From positions 1,178,001 through 1,242,000 of the forward strand of contig NZ_CP009241.1 in the NCBI RefSeq assembly GCF_000758525.1: 64,000 nucleotides of DNA, read 5' to 3'. Positions 41,601 through 50,290 of the stretch are shown here, piece after piece; position 1 is the first letter of the stretch, and every line of letters begins with the position of its first letter. Below the pieces are notes generated by a model that did no database searches, was not told the DNA's origin, and was given only the letters and a program-made list of their open reading frames with translations. Source of the stretch: Paenibacillus sp. FSL H7-0357 (GTDB taxonomy: Bacteria; Bacillota; Bacilli; Paenibacillales; Paenibacillaceae). A program made the translations under genes and the position numbers.

Positions 41601-42986
41601 CTGCTGATTCCTGAATCTGCCCAGAATGAAACCGGAAATGCCGCTATCCGCGGCGTTGTTCAACTTCCGGAAGATTGGAATACCAAGTATGGCATGGATT
41701 CCAGTTATAAAACGTTATCCAGCCTGGAAAAAGTAACGGTGGACGGCTCGTCATACTACAGGTTTGCTGCCTCTATTGACTTAGATAATGCCGAGAAGTC
41801 TGCAGCGGCAGCCGGTCTGGCCATTTCCATTGTAGGGAGCGGACTGGTCTCTGAAGGAGCTCTGCCTATTTATGTAGATGATATCAGCCTTTACAATACC
41901 TACCGTGCGCCGGTAGCAGACCATGCGCTGGTGGATGATTATGAATCCTACGGTGCAAGCGATGATGCACTTGCGGCAAAATATCCTAAAGCCGGCGGCG
42001 ACGATGTCAGCGTAGCTTTAAGCGCGGAACGCAAAAATACCGGCGGTTATGGATTGAAAATGCACTATAGCATTGATAGTGCCGGTTATACGGGAATCGG
42101 TAAGAACCTTGGTTCCCTGGATTGGTCCACTTACAACGCGGTCAGTCTGTGGGTTGCTTCCGACGGCAGCAGCTCTTACGCGGAAAAGGGAGAGCCGCTC
42201 AAGCTGGTTGTCCAGCTGGTCATTGACGGCGGATATTTCGAAGCTTATCCCGTGATTACTCCGGATCAGAACGGACAGGTTGTATTAAGCCTGAAGAATT
42301 TGACCGAAATGAGCTGGGGCAAAGGCGGTGCGCTCACAGAGGAAAGACTGAAGCAGGTGCAAAACTTCAATCTGTATGTGAACGCTATGGATGGGCAGTC
42401 CCATAAAGGTGTTCTATACTTTGATGACATTAAAGCGGTATATGACCCGGCACTTCCGGATATGTCCGGGGAAACTGGCGGACAGCCGGATGCGCATGCG
42501 CCTGGAGTTCTGTACCAGTTCAGAAGCGCTGAAGATATCACAGGCTGGGTGACGGCAAATGATGATCAAGCGGGCGCCAAAGCTCCGGAATTTTCGGAGG
42601 AGGAGCAGGCGGTTGGCGTTCAGTTCGATCAGGTTGACAACGGCTCCTTTGAACTCGCTGTAGATCCGGTGAAGCTGAATATTGCGGGTCTCCATACGAT
42701 AAACGCAAAGGTCAAACTGTCGGGCGGCGCGGCTAAAGCGCGCTTGTTCATCAAGACAGGAGCTGGCTGGGTATGGTCGGACAGCGGAGCGCCCCTAACA
42801 GTGGACTCCAAAGGGTATACAACTTTGAGTATTTCGTTGCCGTCCGCCGCTGAAGCAGCAGGGGTTGACCTGACTGCCGTAAAGACGATCGGCATCAAGC
42901 TTGAAGGGATCACAAACGGCGAAGGAACGGCGGAGTTGTATCTGCAGGAAGTGATGCTTGCCGCAGCCGGGGCAGATATTGATTAA
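38694..42986 (+). CDS. SLH-anchored multidomain GH26 mannanase-type surface enzyme with carbohydrate-binding modules
   Basis: 1430-residue surface protein, TTG start at 38694 behind AAAGGAGGATG. Order: signal peptide (1-26, PALA-G); three SLH domains (about 36-82, 88-139, 150-202; motifs VLQGYPDGSFKPDNNVTRAE, GFPDNKAKADTKLTR, NGYPDGSFRPDRLITRAE) for binding the secondary cell-wall polymer; an uncharacterised beta-helix-like region (210-360) with repeating I-x-G-x-V pattern; a Ser/Gly/Thr linker (363-394); a GH26 domain (395-770) with likely acid/base Glu576 in FRPFHEQNGG and nucleophile Glu686 in TLSEYGYS; an Ig-like domain (787-876); then three carbohydrate-binding-like modules (about 885-1063, CBM27-like; 1078-1244, CBM11-like; 1272-1430). 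It should act on beta-mannan or related glycans outside the cell. Monocistronic. CBM names are by pattern, so tentative. Confidence 0.88.
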   Translation: MKKFKKSFLLFLTALMMFSMAVPALAGNARQEKLATHWAKESIAKWQGNGVLQGYPDGSFKPDNNVTRAEMTSIINKLFGFSALPESNFSDVPAGAWYAKDLAVAKQAGYYKGFPDNKAKADTKLTRQDTAVLLASVFSLTPGNGAAALAFTDSAGISLYANEAIQALQGTLNGYPDGSFRPDRLITRAELLSIVDRLVSRYYHEAGTVAGGDIQGNVLINRSGVLLKDARISGNLYLAPGIESGEATLENVTVQGAVYISGGENSIHFNNSKLALVNLNRPGGKVGIIAEGHTTIAQLAVESAAILEVGAEAEIAEVVIGSGASGTAVTGKGTISKLDVRASSVSFNGQALTTGTFSVMNGGFTTSGSTTNGAATGTVSGSNGSGSTGGGGTGTPAVTVNIADPAASAATKSLFAYLDETSGKQIMFGHQHDTTVSFAGKDKAGTVISDVYSSVGDYPAVFGWDTLSLDGYEAPPGVSGNHEASRLGLTAAMKQAHELGGILTLSTHPYNFVTGGSFNDTGNSPGAASSVVARILPGGDKNSGFNTYLDRIADFASNLKDDDGNLIPVLFRPFHEQNGGWFWWGAATTTKSEYAELYRYTVEYLRDIKGVHNFLYVFSPNGPFNGNESEYLTTYPGDQYVDILGMDQYDNKDNAGSESFLNGLVKDLKMISGLAQDKGKIVTLSEYGYSAAGMKTTGNNELQWFTKLLNAIKADPDAAKISYMLTWANFGEGNNLYVPYKNVPNKADHELLPDFVNFYNDAATAFAGDVKDDNKYSRAVNAAVKEPFLHIVTPNNIGTVTEGTTVIRSKTANFTPVKVTYTIGKSTVEQEMTLGADGYCAAVWQPDSSLNGSSTDITVKAYGPGDTLLTQSISVFVKIGEVPVKEIKFNTADDLQLIQNNGSWSGLAGNGETIKTEFKHAVLDGDGKLNLNISEGLASGDTWQELKLQLTSAALDGVDLAKVGRVKFNLLIPESAQNETGNAAIRGVVQLPEDWNTKYGMDSSYKTLSSLEKVTVDGSSYYRFAASIDLDNAEKSAAAAGLAISIVGSGLVSEGALPIYVDDISLYNTYRAPVADHALVDDYESYGASDDALAAKYPKAGGDDVSVALSAERKNTGGYGLKMHYSIDSAGYTGIGKNLGSLDWSTYNAVSLWVASDGSSSYAEKGEPLKLVVQLVIDGGYFEAYPVITPDQNGQVVLSLKNLTEMSWGKGGALTEERLKQVQNFNLYVNAMDGQSHKGVLYFDDIKAVYDPALPDMSGETGGQPDAHAPGVLYQFRSAEDITGWVTANDDQAGAKAPEFSEEEQAVGVQFDQVDNGSFELAVDPVKLNIAGLHTINAKVKLSGGAAKARLFIKTGAGWVWSDSGAPLTVDSKGYTTLSISLPSAAEAAGVDLTAVKTIGIKLEGITNGEGTAELYLQEVMLAAAGADID

Positions 42987-43050
42987 CCGGTTTCAAATGA
43001 ATAAGGCTAAAGACTCAAGGTGAAAGCCAGCAGACTCAGCGGCGTTGCAG

Positions 43051-43089
43051 AAGACCCGAAGCCCCTATACGGTGCGCTTTGGGTCTTTT
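43051..43089 (+). terminator. Terminator after the GH26 gene
   Basis: AAGACCCGAAGC (43051-43062) and GCTTTGGGTCTT (43076-43087) pair with one G-T wobble; TTTT tail. Confidence 0.85.
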
Positions 43090-43256
43090 GGTATGTTCTA
43101 AAGAGACAGCAATGAATATCTTACATTATATAAATTTCTCATTTCAATCTGCCGAAATAAAAGGTAGATCTGTTTGTTTGCCCATTCTTGAAAATGAAAT
43201 GTAACAGATTGGAATTACATGTAAGGTTTTCGGAAAAGTTTGAGGAGGATGCGCAA

Positions 43257-45032
43257 ATGAGAAAGGATCTGGGACTTAAGGGATCTGTACACAAATTCGT
43301 TAATGGGACATTGAAGGGGGTAACATCCAGGGGGAAGCAAAGCATAGGCTTCAAAATAGCTTCCGGGTACGTTGTTTTGGCTTTGCTGGTCTTGATTATC
43401 GGAGGAACCTCCCTCTATTTAATGAACGGTATGCAAAAGAATACCGGAAATATTGTTGAACAAATGGTCCCTGCGCTGGAAGAAATACATAATGTCAATT
43501 ATTACACCGAACATATCATGGCGGTCAGTATGCAGCATATTTTAAGCACCGATGCTGCACAGAAAAAGAAGCTGGAAGCAGAACGTGACCAATTTATCCG
43601 TAAAGTGGCCGAATCTATGACCAACTATAGAAATACGCTGCGGGACAAGGATCAGAAGGAGCTGCTGCAGTCGCTGAATCATAAATGGGATGAATTTATG
43701 ACTATTAACAACCAGGCGATCAAGCAGAGCGGTGCAGGCGACGAAGAACTGGCACTGGAGGTCTCGCAAAAAGGGATTACGGCGTTTAATTCGATGCAGA
43801 CCGATATGGATGCTCTGGTTGATCTCAGCCAGAAAGCCGCATCTGAAGAGGGCGAGCGTTCCGTTGAGATTTTTCATACTTCCATTATTGTGAATCTGAT
43901 TACTGTAGTGGTAGTGCTGGTTGTGATCGGTCTGATTAATATGGTTATCCGGCGCACAATCATCAATCCGCTGAAGCAGGTAACCGTTCATTTGCAACAA
44001 ATATCAGGCGGTGATTTGACGTCAGAGGATACCTTGATCGCAAATCAGGATGAAATCGGTTTGCTTGCCAGGACGGTAAACGATACGAACCGGACATTGC
44101 TGGAGATTGTGAGTCAGATCCGTAGTGTTTCCAGTATTATCGCGCGGCAGGGGGATGAGCTGGTCCGCAATATTTCCGATACAAAGGAGGGCAGCCAGCA
44201 GATTGCCCTTACCATGGAGGAGTTGGCCAAAGCTTCTGGAAGCCAGGCGGAGGCAGCTGTAGAAGCATCCAAAGCGATAGAGGATCTGAATATGCTGATT
44301 GAGGCCTTTGCAGTCAAAGGAATGGATCTGTCGCTTCATTCCGGGCAGGTGCGGACAAAGGGTGACAGAGGCAAGCAATTAATGGAGAGCTCAGTGGCAC
44401 AAATGGGGCAAATCGCCGAAGCCGTATCACAATCCATGGAAACGGTGGAGGAGCTGAACCGCAAGAATGAGGGGATCTTCCGGCTGGTTGGCTCGATCCG
44501 CAGCATTTCCGAACAGACGCATCTCCTGGCAATCAACGCTGCGATTGAAGCAGCCAGAGCCGGAGACAGCGGGCGCGGATTTGCGGTTGTGGCGCAAGAG
44601 GTGCGGAAGCTTTCGGAGGAAGTGCAGCGGACGGTATCGGAAATCACCGGGATTACGCAAGGCATTCAGCTGGACTCCAAAGAGGTGGTCGAGCATTTGC
44701 GCATGGGGGTCATGAGGACAGAAGAAGGCAGCCGGCAAATTGCTGAGACAGGCGAAGCTTTGGATGACATCAACAAATCGGTGCATGTGATGTCCGGCAC
44801 CATTGAAGAGATGGGCGGTAATCTTCAGCAGATGACCGCAGCAAGCGAAACGATGAACGAGTTCAGCCAGCATATTTCAGCCCTAGCCCAGCAATCGGCG
44901 GCAGGTGTGGAAGAAACCTCAGCTTCGGCCCACGAGCAGCTCAGCGCCACCAATGAAGTTGCAGCTGGCATAGGGCAGTTGAAAACACTGCTGACCGAGC
45001 TTAGTGAATCGGTAACTCGTTTTCAGGTATAA
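43257..45032 (+). CDS. Methyl-accepting chemotaxis protein
   Basis: 591-residue chemoreceptor. Membrane helices lie at about 35-55 and 208-230, with a periplasmic-side four-helix-bundle-type sensor between (AHIMA-like start; helices rich in Lys/Glu/Gln). HAMP domain about 231-285, and a signalling domain from about 300 whose tip reads [20 protein letters not shown], then [15 protein letters not shown], near residue 417. A C-terminal [17 protein letters not shown] segment ends the coiled coil. Start ATG 43257 follows GAGGAGGAT; the 69-base upstream extension in frame has no ribosome site. Ligand unknown. It is not next to other chemotaxis genes and ends in a strong terminator. Proximity to the mannanase suggests, but does not show, sugar sensing. 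Confidence 0.92.
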   Translation: MRKDLGLKGSVHKFVNGTLKGVTSRGKQSIGFKIASGYVVLALLVLIIGGTSLYLMNGMQKNTGNIVEQMVPALEEIHNVNYYTEHIMAVSMQHILSTDAAQKKKLEAERDQFIRKVAESMTNYRNTLRDKDQKELLQSLNHKWDEFMTINNQAIKQSGAGDEELALEVSQKGITAFNSMQTDMDALVDLSQKAASEEGERSVEIFHTSIIVNLITVVVVLVVIGLINMVIRRTIINPLKQVTVHLQQISGGDLTSEDTLIANQDEIGLLARTVNDTNRTLLEIVSQIRSVSSIIARQGDELVRNISDTKEGSQQIALTMEELAKASGSQAEAAVEASKAIEDLNMLIEAFAVKGMDLSLHSGQVRTKGDRGKQLMESSVAQMGQIAEAVSQSMETVEELNRKNEGIFRLVGSIRSISEQTHLLAINAAIEAARAGDSGRGFAVVAQEVRKLSEEVQRTVSEITGITQGIQLDSKEVVEHLRMGVMRTEEGSRQIAETGEALDDINKSVHVMSGTIEEMGGNLQQMTAASETMNEFSQHISALAQQSAAGVEETSASAHEQLSATNEVAAGIGQLKTLLTELSESVTRFQV

Positions 45033-45036
45033 GAAG

Positions 45037-45095
45037 ACAGCCCCTCACGGGTTCATTTACGCAAGGAGTAAATGTGCCTGTGAGGGGCTGTTTGT
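45037..45095 (+). terminator. Strong nested terminator after the chemoreceptor gene
   Basis: Perfect 12-bp arms ACAGCCCCTCAC (45037-45048) and GTGAGGGGCTGT (45080-45091), inner perfect CATTTAC/GTAAATG stem, TTT tail. Confidence 0.88.
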
Positions 45096-45172
45096 GCTTG
45101 TACTTGTTATAAATGTGACGGCAGAAGCTTGCTGCACGTTGTTTGGCCGCCAGTCAATAGAGTGAGCTGCCG

Positions 45173-46129
45173 TCAGTACTGGCGGCTATAGTCAACCCTA
45201 TTGCGCGAAGGGGCGCCATCTTGCAGATAGGACTGCAGGTTGTCTGTGAAAATATCAACAACGCGGTCGGCATACCGGTCTGTTGTGCCGGCACAGTGCG
45301 GGGTGATTACCACCTGCTCCATTCCCCATAACGGATGATCCTGCGGCAGGGGTTCGGTCTCAAAGACATCCAGCCCCGCTCCGGCCAACTGGCCGCTCTT
45401 CAGCGCGGCCATCAAGTCTTCGGTATGGGTGGTGGCTCCCCGGCCGATGTTGATATAATAAGCGCCTTGCTTGCAGTTGGAGAAGATTTCCGCATTAAAC
45501 AACCCTTGTGTTTCGTCGGTGAGCGGCAGCGTGTTGATCACGAAATCGCCTTGGCGGACTGCGTCAGGCAGCTCGTCAGTGGTGTAGACCTGGTCAAAAT
45601 CGGCAACCGGTTTACCGGAACGGCTTATGCCGATGGTCTTCATCCGGAAAGCCTTGGCGATTCTTGCCGTTTCACTGCCGATGGAGCCGGTGCCGGCAAT
45701 GACGGCTGTTTTGCCGGTTAATTCACTTTCATTGCCTTCCGAATGCCAGCGGCGGTTCTGCTGGTTGCGTACGGCTGTATGCAAATTACGGGTGAAGAGC
45801 AGCATAAAGCCAAAGATTACAGCTGTGATCGGCTCGGCGTGAACGCCACTGGCGTTCGTGAGCAGGATTCCGCGCTCCTCCAAACGATCAAGCGGGAGTT
45901 TCTCTACACCTGCCGACCAGGTCTGAACCCAACGCAGCGGTGAATCCGGCCGCAGCAGCGTGTCGCTGATGCCCTTGCCCCAGCCGATTACAATTTCTGC
46001 ATTGGCCAGAAGCTCCAAATCCGGATTTTTGGCGTTTCCCAGTGTGAGGGTATAACCTGGGGCGGCATCGAGAATGAGCTTCTGCTGCTGGGATGTAAGG
46101 GGCTGTAAACAAACAATGGATTTCGTCAT
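45173..46129 (-). CDS. D-isomer-specific 2-hydroxyacid dehydrogenase
   Basis: 318-residue NAD(P)-dependent oxidoreductase of the D-2-hydroxyacid dehydrogenase family. The dinucleotide motif is GTGSIGSETARIAKAF (about residue 145). The catalytic Arg lies in INIGRGATTHTEDL, Glu in DVFETEPLP and His in VVITPHCAG. Sequence fits phosphoglycerate dehydrogenase-like reductases of unassigned substrate (glyoxylate, hydroxypyruvate or other 2-oxoacids). The start ATG is preceded by GGGAGGG. It is a single gene convergent with the chemoreceptor. Confidence 0.9.
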   Translation of the reverse strand: MTKSIVCLQPLTSQQQKLILDAAPGYTLTLGNAKNPDLELLANAEIVIGWGKGISDTLLRPDSPLRWVQTWSAGVEKLPLDRLEERGILLTNASGVHAEPITAVIFGFMLLFTRNLHTAVRNQQNRRWHSEGNESELTGKTAVIAGTGSIGSETARIAKAFRMKTIGISRSGKPVADFDQVYTTDELPDAVRQGDFVINTLPLTDETQGLFNAEIFSNCKQGAYYINIGRGATTHTEDLMAALKSGQLAGAGLDVFETEPLPQDHPLWGMEQVVITPHCAGTTDRYADRVVDIFTDNLQSYLQDGAPSRNRVDYSRQY

Positions 46130-46219
46130 GATGGTTCCCTCCCGTTATACTTTTTTATAGGATTGGCTGATAATGTATAGAATAAGGATAACAAATCTGT
46201 CTGGAAAGGTGAAATTTTT

Positions 46220-46825
46220 ATGGAGCGTAATAGGTCTGAGCGAGATATGGAGCGCTTGTTTATTGCCGTAAAAGTCCCTTCAAACCTGAGTGGATTATTG
46301 GAAAAAGAGTCTGAAAAATGCTCCGCAAAGCTGAAATTTGCAAAATGGACACATTCTGAAGATTATCATATTACCCTGCAGTTTCTCGGTGACACACCCA
46401 GAAAAGAAATTCCTGCACTTCTCAAAGCGCTCGAGGAAATATCCGGAAAGAGCAAGCCGTTTCGATTAAGCTTGGAGAACTGGGGGACCTTTGGTCTTCC
46501 GCATGCGCCTAAGGTGCTCTGGGCAGGGGTTTCCGGCGAGCTTGCGAGACTTGCGGAACTGCAGCGGGACGTGGTTAATGCGACTTCTGGCTTGGGTTTT
46601 AAAGCCGAGACAAGGGAGTACAATCCCCATATTACCCTGGCCCGGAAATACCGGGGCGAGCAGCCCTTCAGCGCCGAAGAGCTGCCGGATTTACGTGACT
46701 GTGGAGGAGAAAAGGAGAACAATTGTTCGGAAAAGGACTGGACGGTAGATGCTTTTGTGGTGTATGCTACTAGAATGCATGCCATTCCTATGTATGAAAT
46801 GATTGAAAAATTGACATTTTTCTAA
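46220..46825 (+). CDS. thpR: RNA 2',3'-cyclic phosphodiesterase
   Basis: 201-residue 2H phosphoesterase (LigT family). Two HxTx motifs are intact: His50-Ile-Thr52 in DYHITLQFLGD and His137-Ile-Thr139 in NPHITLARKYRG, with the expected spacing. It opens RLFIAVKVP like other ThpR proteins. It hydrolyses 2',3'-cyclic phosphodiester ends of RNA to 2'-phosphates, and relatives can join tRNA half-molecules in vitro. Preceded by AAAGGTGA. Single gene. Confidence 0.9.
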   Translation: MERNRSERDMERLFIAVKVPSNLSGLLEKESEKCSAKLKFAKWTHSEDYHITLQFLGDTPRKEIPALLKALEEISGKSKPFRLSLENWGTFGLPHAPKVLWAGVSGELARLAELQRDVVNATSGLGFKAETREYNPHITLARKYRGEQPFSAEELPDLRDCGGEKENNCSEKDWTVDAFVVYATRMHAIPMYEMIEKLTFF

Positions 46826-46907
46826 ATTAAAATCGACAAGAAAGTTTTCAAAGCTTCCATTTTCGGTTACATACAATAGGAATGTGCCGTAAAATAGGAG
46901 GTAAAAA

Positions 46908-47798
46908 ATGGTTATTTTTAAACAAAATCGCTGTATTGCGCTGCTCGTTGGCGTTATTCTAGTGTGTTTCTCTTCAATAAGCCTGATGAACTCCGAGCGT
47001 GTATCAGAGGGCAAAAATACAGTACCAATGAATAAATTACAGACAACCCATGCATCTGCCGCATCTGTCCTGTCGCATCCTGCCACAACCGGCGCCAAGA
47101 GGATAACCGAAACACCCAAACCCATGCTCTACACCACAGTTGCTGGTCTGAGGCTTAACTGGAACAGCAACCCAGCCGTGAATTGGTTCACTCCCGATAA
47201 GCTGAAGCCGCAAAGCGCAGCCAAGAAGGTAACCATTCAGACTAAGGCTACTGTGGTGAAGGCACCGCCGGCAACAGCGCAGAAAGCGCTCGGACAGGCG
47301 GCAGCCAAGGGGAGCCAGACCGTAAAACAATCGAAAACGGCATCTCAGCAACATCCCCCCGCTAAATTGTTCTTCTCCCGGACGCAGTTATTAAGCCAGG
47401 AACAGCAAGCGCAAGCAACCTGGAGCTACGCCGTATCCGATGAAGACCTGCTACTGCTGCAAAAAATCGTTATGGCAGAAGCAGAAGGCGAACCGTACCA
47501 GGGCAAGGTGGCAGTTGCCAACGTTGTTCTGAACCGGCTGCGGTCAGCCAATTTTCCCGACACCATTTATAAGGTCATTTATCAGAAAAGCCAGTTCAGT
47601 CCTGTGGCAAACGGGCGTCTTAAACGTGTCAAACCTAATAAGGACAGCATTAAAGCGGTAAATGCTGCGCTCTCTGGAGTTAAAGAGGTGACGGATGATA
47701 CGTATTTCTTCCTGTCGCTGAAGCTGGCACAGGATCTGACGGTCCACCATTCGCAGGAGTACGCCAAGACCATCGGCAATCATACCTTTTATAAATAA
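46908..47798 (+). CDS. Cell-wall hydrolase, SleB/CwlJ (Hydrolase_2) family
   Basis: 296-residue exported protein. The N-terminal hydrophobic segment (about residues 7-28) is a signal peptide or anchor; then a Lys/Gln/Ala-rich spacer (about 95-165) likely spans or binds the wall. The catalytic domain (185-296) has LLQKIVMAEAEGEPYQGKVA with the conserved catalytic Glu, VVLNRLRS, and FSPVANGRLK. This family hydrolyses cortex or vegetative peptidoglycan; spore-cortex or vegetative function cannot be told. Preceded by TAGGAGG. Confidence 0.88.
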   Translation: MVIFKQNRCIALLVGVILVCFSSISLMNSERVSEGKNTVPMNKLQTTHASAASVLSHPATTGAKRITETPKPMLYTTVAGLRLNWNSNPAVNWFTPDKLKPQSAAKKVTIQTKATVVKAPPATAQKALGQAAAKGSQTVKQSKTASQQHPPAKLFFSRTQLLSQEQQAQATWSYAVSDEDLLLLQKIVMAEAEGEPYQGKVAVANVVLNRLRSANFPDTIYKVIYQKSQFSPVANGRLKRVKPNKDSIKAVNAALSGVKEVTDDTYFFLSLKLAQDLTVHHSQEYAKTIGNHTFYK

Positions 47799-47816
47799 TT
47801 TGATTTCAAAGAACGA

Positions 47817-47904
47817 GAAGCATAATTCCGCAAAACTTAGCGAATGCTTTCGAAGCCAGTTTTGCTGCACAGCCATTCCAAGAAGTATAATTCCGCAAAA
47901 CTTT
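47817..47904. repeat. Two 22-bp direct repeats between the SleB-like gene and ytkL-like gene
   Basis: ATAATTCCGCAAAACTT with an upstream GAAG occurs at 47817-47838 and again at 47882-47903, differing at one base, 65 bases apart. Between them AGTTTTGC (47858-47865) is the reverse complement of GCAAAACT in both copies, so either copy can form a hairpin. The second copy ends four bases before the ytkL ribosome site. Confidence 0.6.
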
Positions 47905-47919
47905 TAGGAGGATCACTCT

Positions 47920-48603
47920 ATGAAAATCACCTATTACGGTCATTCGGCGCTGCTTGTTGAGACGGAGGAAGTCAAGGTTATTATTGATCCTTTTTTGTCG
48001 GGAAATCCGAATTCGGGGATCTCACCCGATGAGCTTTCGGTCGATGCTGTTCTGCTCACCCACGGACATTCCGATCATTTTGGAGATGCGCTGGAGATTG
48101 CCGCGAAGAATGACTGTCCGATCTTTGCTGTCTATGAACTGGCAGAATATTGCCGCATCAAAGGTGCGCAGGTCAAACACATGAATACCGGCGGCAGCCA
48201 TACCTATAAAGGAATCACCGTGAAATATACCCAGGCCTTTCATTCCTCCTCCATTACAGAAGGGGATACCTGGATTTATGCCGGACAACCGGCGGGCATT
48301 CTGCTCACCATCGGAGGCAAAACCTTATTTCATGCCGGAGACACAGCATTGTTCGGAGATATGCGTCTGATCGGAGAACGAAACGCCATTGATATAGCGG
48401 CGCTGCCTATCGGGGACATGCTTACGATGGGGCCTGACGATGCGCTGCTGGCGGCAAGATGGCTTCGTGCGGACAAAGTGATTCCGCTGCATTACAATAC
48501 ATTTCCGGCGATTGCCCAGGATGGCGCAGAGTTCTGTGACCGGCTGCGGCAGGAGGGGATTCAGGGCTATCCGCTGCAAGCAGGGGAAAGTATGGAAATC
48601 TAA
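47920..48603 (+). CDS. Metal-dependent hydrolase, UPF0173 / YtkL-like (metallo-beta-lactamase fold)
   Basis: 227-residue hydrolase. The metal motif is LTHGHSDHFGDA (H-x-H-x-D-H). Further ligands lie in ITVKYTQAFHSSSI and ILLTIGGKTLFHAGDTALFGDM. The start is KITYYGHSALLVETEEVK and the end carries IPLHYNTFPAI, both conserved in UPF0173. Substrate unknown. RBS TAGGAGG precedes. Confidence 0.9.
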   Translation: MKITYYGHSALLVETEEVKVIIDPFLSGNPNSGISPDELSVDAVLLTHGHSDHFGDALEIAAKNDCPIFAVYELAEYCRIKGAQVKHMNTGGSHTYKGITVKYTQAFHSSSITEGDTWIYAGQPAGILLTIGGKTLFHAGDTALFGDMRLIGERNAIDIAALPIGDMLTMGPDDALLAARWLRADKVIPLHYNTFPAIAQDGAEFCDRLRQEGIQGYPLQAGESMEI

Positions 48604-48623
48604 ACTCCCGCTGACGGTATAAT

Positions 48624-48667
48624 AAAAGAACCCCCAATCCATACTTTAACGGATTGGAGGTTCTTTT
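48624..48667. terminator. Bidirectional terminator between ytkL-like and the UgtP-like gene
   Basis: AAAAGAACC-C-CCAATCC and GGATTGG-A-GGTTCTTTT pair around a 10-base loop; A and T runs flank it on both sides, so it can serve both convergent genes. Confidence 0.9.
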
Positions 48668-48708
48668 GGCTTTGCAGTTCAGGCAGAGCTGGCGGCAAAC
48701 ATTCGAGC

Positions 48709-49896
48709 TTAAGGGGTAACATAGACGGCCTCTTCATTGCGGGCCGGTGTCCGCGCTCCCCGCAAATCGGTTCTTCCATCAGCCGGTTTGCCCAGCAGCT
48801 GCAGTACCGTAGAGGCGCAATTATGCGGTTGCTGGCGCTCTGGAGCCAGCCGGCGCTTCCGCAGCTCCTCCAGTCCGGCATATTCACGCAGCAGGAGGGA
48901 GAACCATTTGTCCACGACATTCGAATCCAGCACCTCGGCTAAGCCAAGCTCCACGAAATACTGGCAATTCTTCTCTTCCTGGCCGGGAATAGCGCTGTAG
49001 AAGAGCATCGGTATTCCTTTGGCCTGGCCTTCCGTGCAGGTCATTCCACCGGGCTTCGTAATCAGCAGATCGGAGGCGTCCATCAGCTTGTTGATTTCAC
49101 TGCTGTAACCAAGTATCCTCACGTTGGGATGGTTCAGCAGGGGATTGGCCTGCATCTTGGCCACAAGCTTGTCGTTGCTGCCCATGCAGAAGATCAGCTG
49201 GATATCATCCATTCGGGCCGTGAGCGAGTCCATAACATCCTTGCCGAACATGAGTCCCCAGCCTCCGCCCATAATGAGCACGGTAGGAATATCGGCGAGC
49301 CCGAGTTCCTTGCGGAGCTGCGTCTTGTTGGAACGCTCCCAGAACTTCGGATGCACCGGTATGCCGGTGACCGTCACAAGCTCGGGAGATACCCCGCGGC
49401 CGGTCAGAATTGATTTTACCCGTGGAGTAGAGACTAGATACCGGTCAGCTTCAGCGTTGACCCAGGTGGCGTGTGCGTCATAATCCGTTATGAGTGTAAA
49501 GAGCGGGACATTCAGCCCTTGCCGCTTCAACCTCGAAATGACGGCTGCGGGAATGGGATGTGTGCAAATAATTAAATCCGGCTTAAGCTGCTCGATAACC
49601 TGTAAGGCATGTGTATAAAAAACCCGGTGAAGCGCAAGCTTCGTCAACCGGTTCAGTGATTTATTGTATTGGGTCTTATACATCATGCCAACCAGCTTGG
49701 GCTGGCTGCTGACTGTTTTACGGTAAGCGGAAAGAATCCAAGGAGCGACCGTAGGATTCAGGAATTTTCCCAGCTCGATGACCCGGCATTGTACATCCGG
49801 ATTCAACAGCTTTATTCCTTCGGCGAGAGCATAGGCTGCCCCTGTATGGCCCGTGCCGAAGCCTTCCGAAAACAGCAGTACTCTTTTCTTTCGCAT
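48709..49896 (-). CDS. UgtP/MGDG-synthase-like glycosyltransferase (GT28)
   Basis: 395-residue lipid glycosyltransferase of the MGDG synthase / UgtP group. The N-terminal domain starts RVLLFSEGFGTGHTGAAYAL and has PDLIICTHPIPAAVI. The GT28 C-terminal half has VLIMGGGWGLMFGKDVMDSL, VRILGYSSEINKLMDASDLLITKPGGMT (UDP-sugar site) and GIPMLFYSAIPGQEEKNCQY. It likely adds sugar to diacylglycerol for glycolipids and lipoteichoic acid anchors. Start behind AGGTGAACTT. UgtP in B. subtilis also senses nutrients for cell size; a matching role here is not shown. Confidence 0.88.
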   Translation of the reverse strand: MRKKRVLLFSEGFGTGHTGAAYALAEGIKLLNPDVQCRVIELGKFLNPTVAPWILSAYRKTVSSQPKLVGMMYKTQYNKSLNRLTKLALHRVFYTHALQVIEQLKPDLIICTHPIPAAVISRLKRQGLNVPLFTLITDYDAHATWVNAEADRYLVSTPRVKSILTGRGVSPELVTVTGIPVHPKFWERSNKTQLRKELGLADIPTVLIMGGGWGLMFGKDVMDSLTARMDDIQLIFCMGSNDKLVAKMQANPLLNHPNVRILGYSSEINKLMDASDLLITKPGGMTCTEGQAKGIPMLFYSAIPGQEEKNCQYFVELGLAEVLDSNVVDKWFSLLLREYAGLEELRKRRLAPERQQPHNCASTVLQLLGKPADGRTDLRGARTPARNEEAVYVTP

Positions 49897-50181
49897 AAGT
49901 TCACCTGCTACTTTCCTTCATAGGTAGAATTGCGGGTTCTCTTCTTTGGCGGATTGGAGATACCTCTATATAATCATCTCTTCTATTATACAGCGAAATT
50001 AGCTGTTAATCTCATAATATAAGACTATGTGTGTCCGGCCATTCTATTCTTCCATTTCCCGCAGGGAAACCGCCCTTTTTCAAAGACGAGACAGATGTTT
50101 CTTCTTACATTATACAGATAAGACGTAAATAGAAAGTTAAATCACTGCAATAAATTAAAAAAATATACATTGGTTAAAGTA
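49897..50181. other. Divergent intergenic region, UgtP-like side
   Basis: This region lies between divergent genes. The minus-strand ribosome site AGGTGA sits next to 49896. The rest is AT-rich with no recognisable gene or riboswitch; the tetR promoter begins at 50182. Confidence 0.5.
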
Positions 50182-50210
50182 TTGCAAACGCGGAGGCATC
50201 ATGTTAAAGT
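50182..50210 (+). promoter_or_regulatory. Promoter of the TetR gene
   Basis: TTGCAA (50182-50187), 17-base spacer, TAAAGT (50205-50210); initiation near 50217 falls at the edge of the TGACC-N13-GGTCA operator. Confidence 0.6.
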
Positions 50211-50224
50211 AAGTAATGACCGAA

Positions 50225-50247
50225 TGACCGGATTAGTAAAATGGTCA
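50225..50247. promoter_or_regulatory. Operator-like element upstream of the TetR gene (TGACC-N13-GGTCA)
   Basis: TGACC (50225-50229) and GGTCA (50243-50247) with 13 bases between, ending AAAAT. An additional TGACC lies at 50217-50221. The same spacing and AAAAT tail recur at 50985-51007 upstream of the YhgE gene. A site covering the start region would give autorepression. Confidence 0.6.
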
Positions 50248-50290
50248 AAATGCGGTTACAGCGATATTTCCGAGGAAAGGGAGTGTACGG

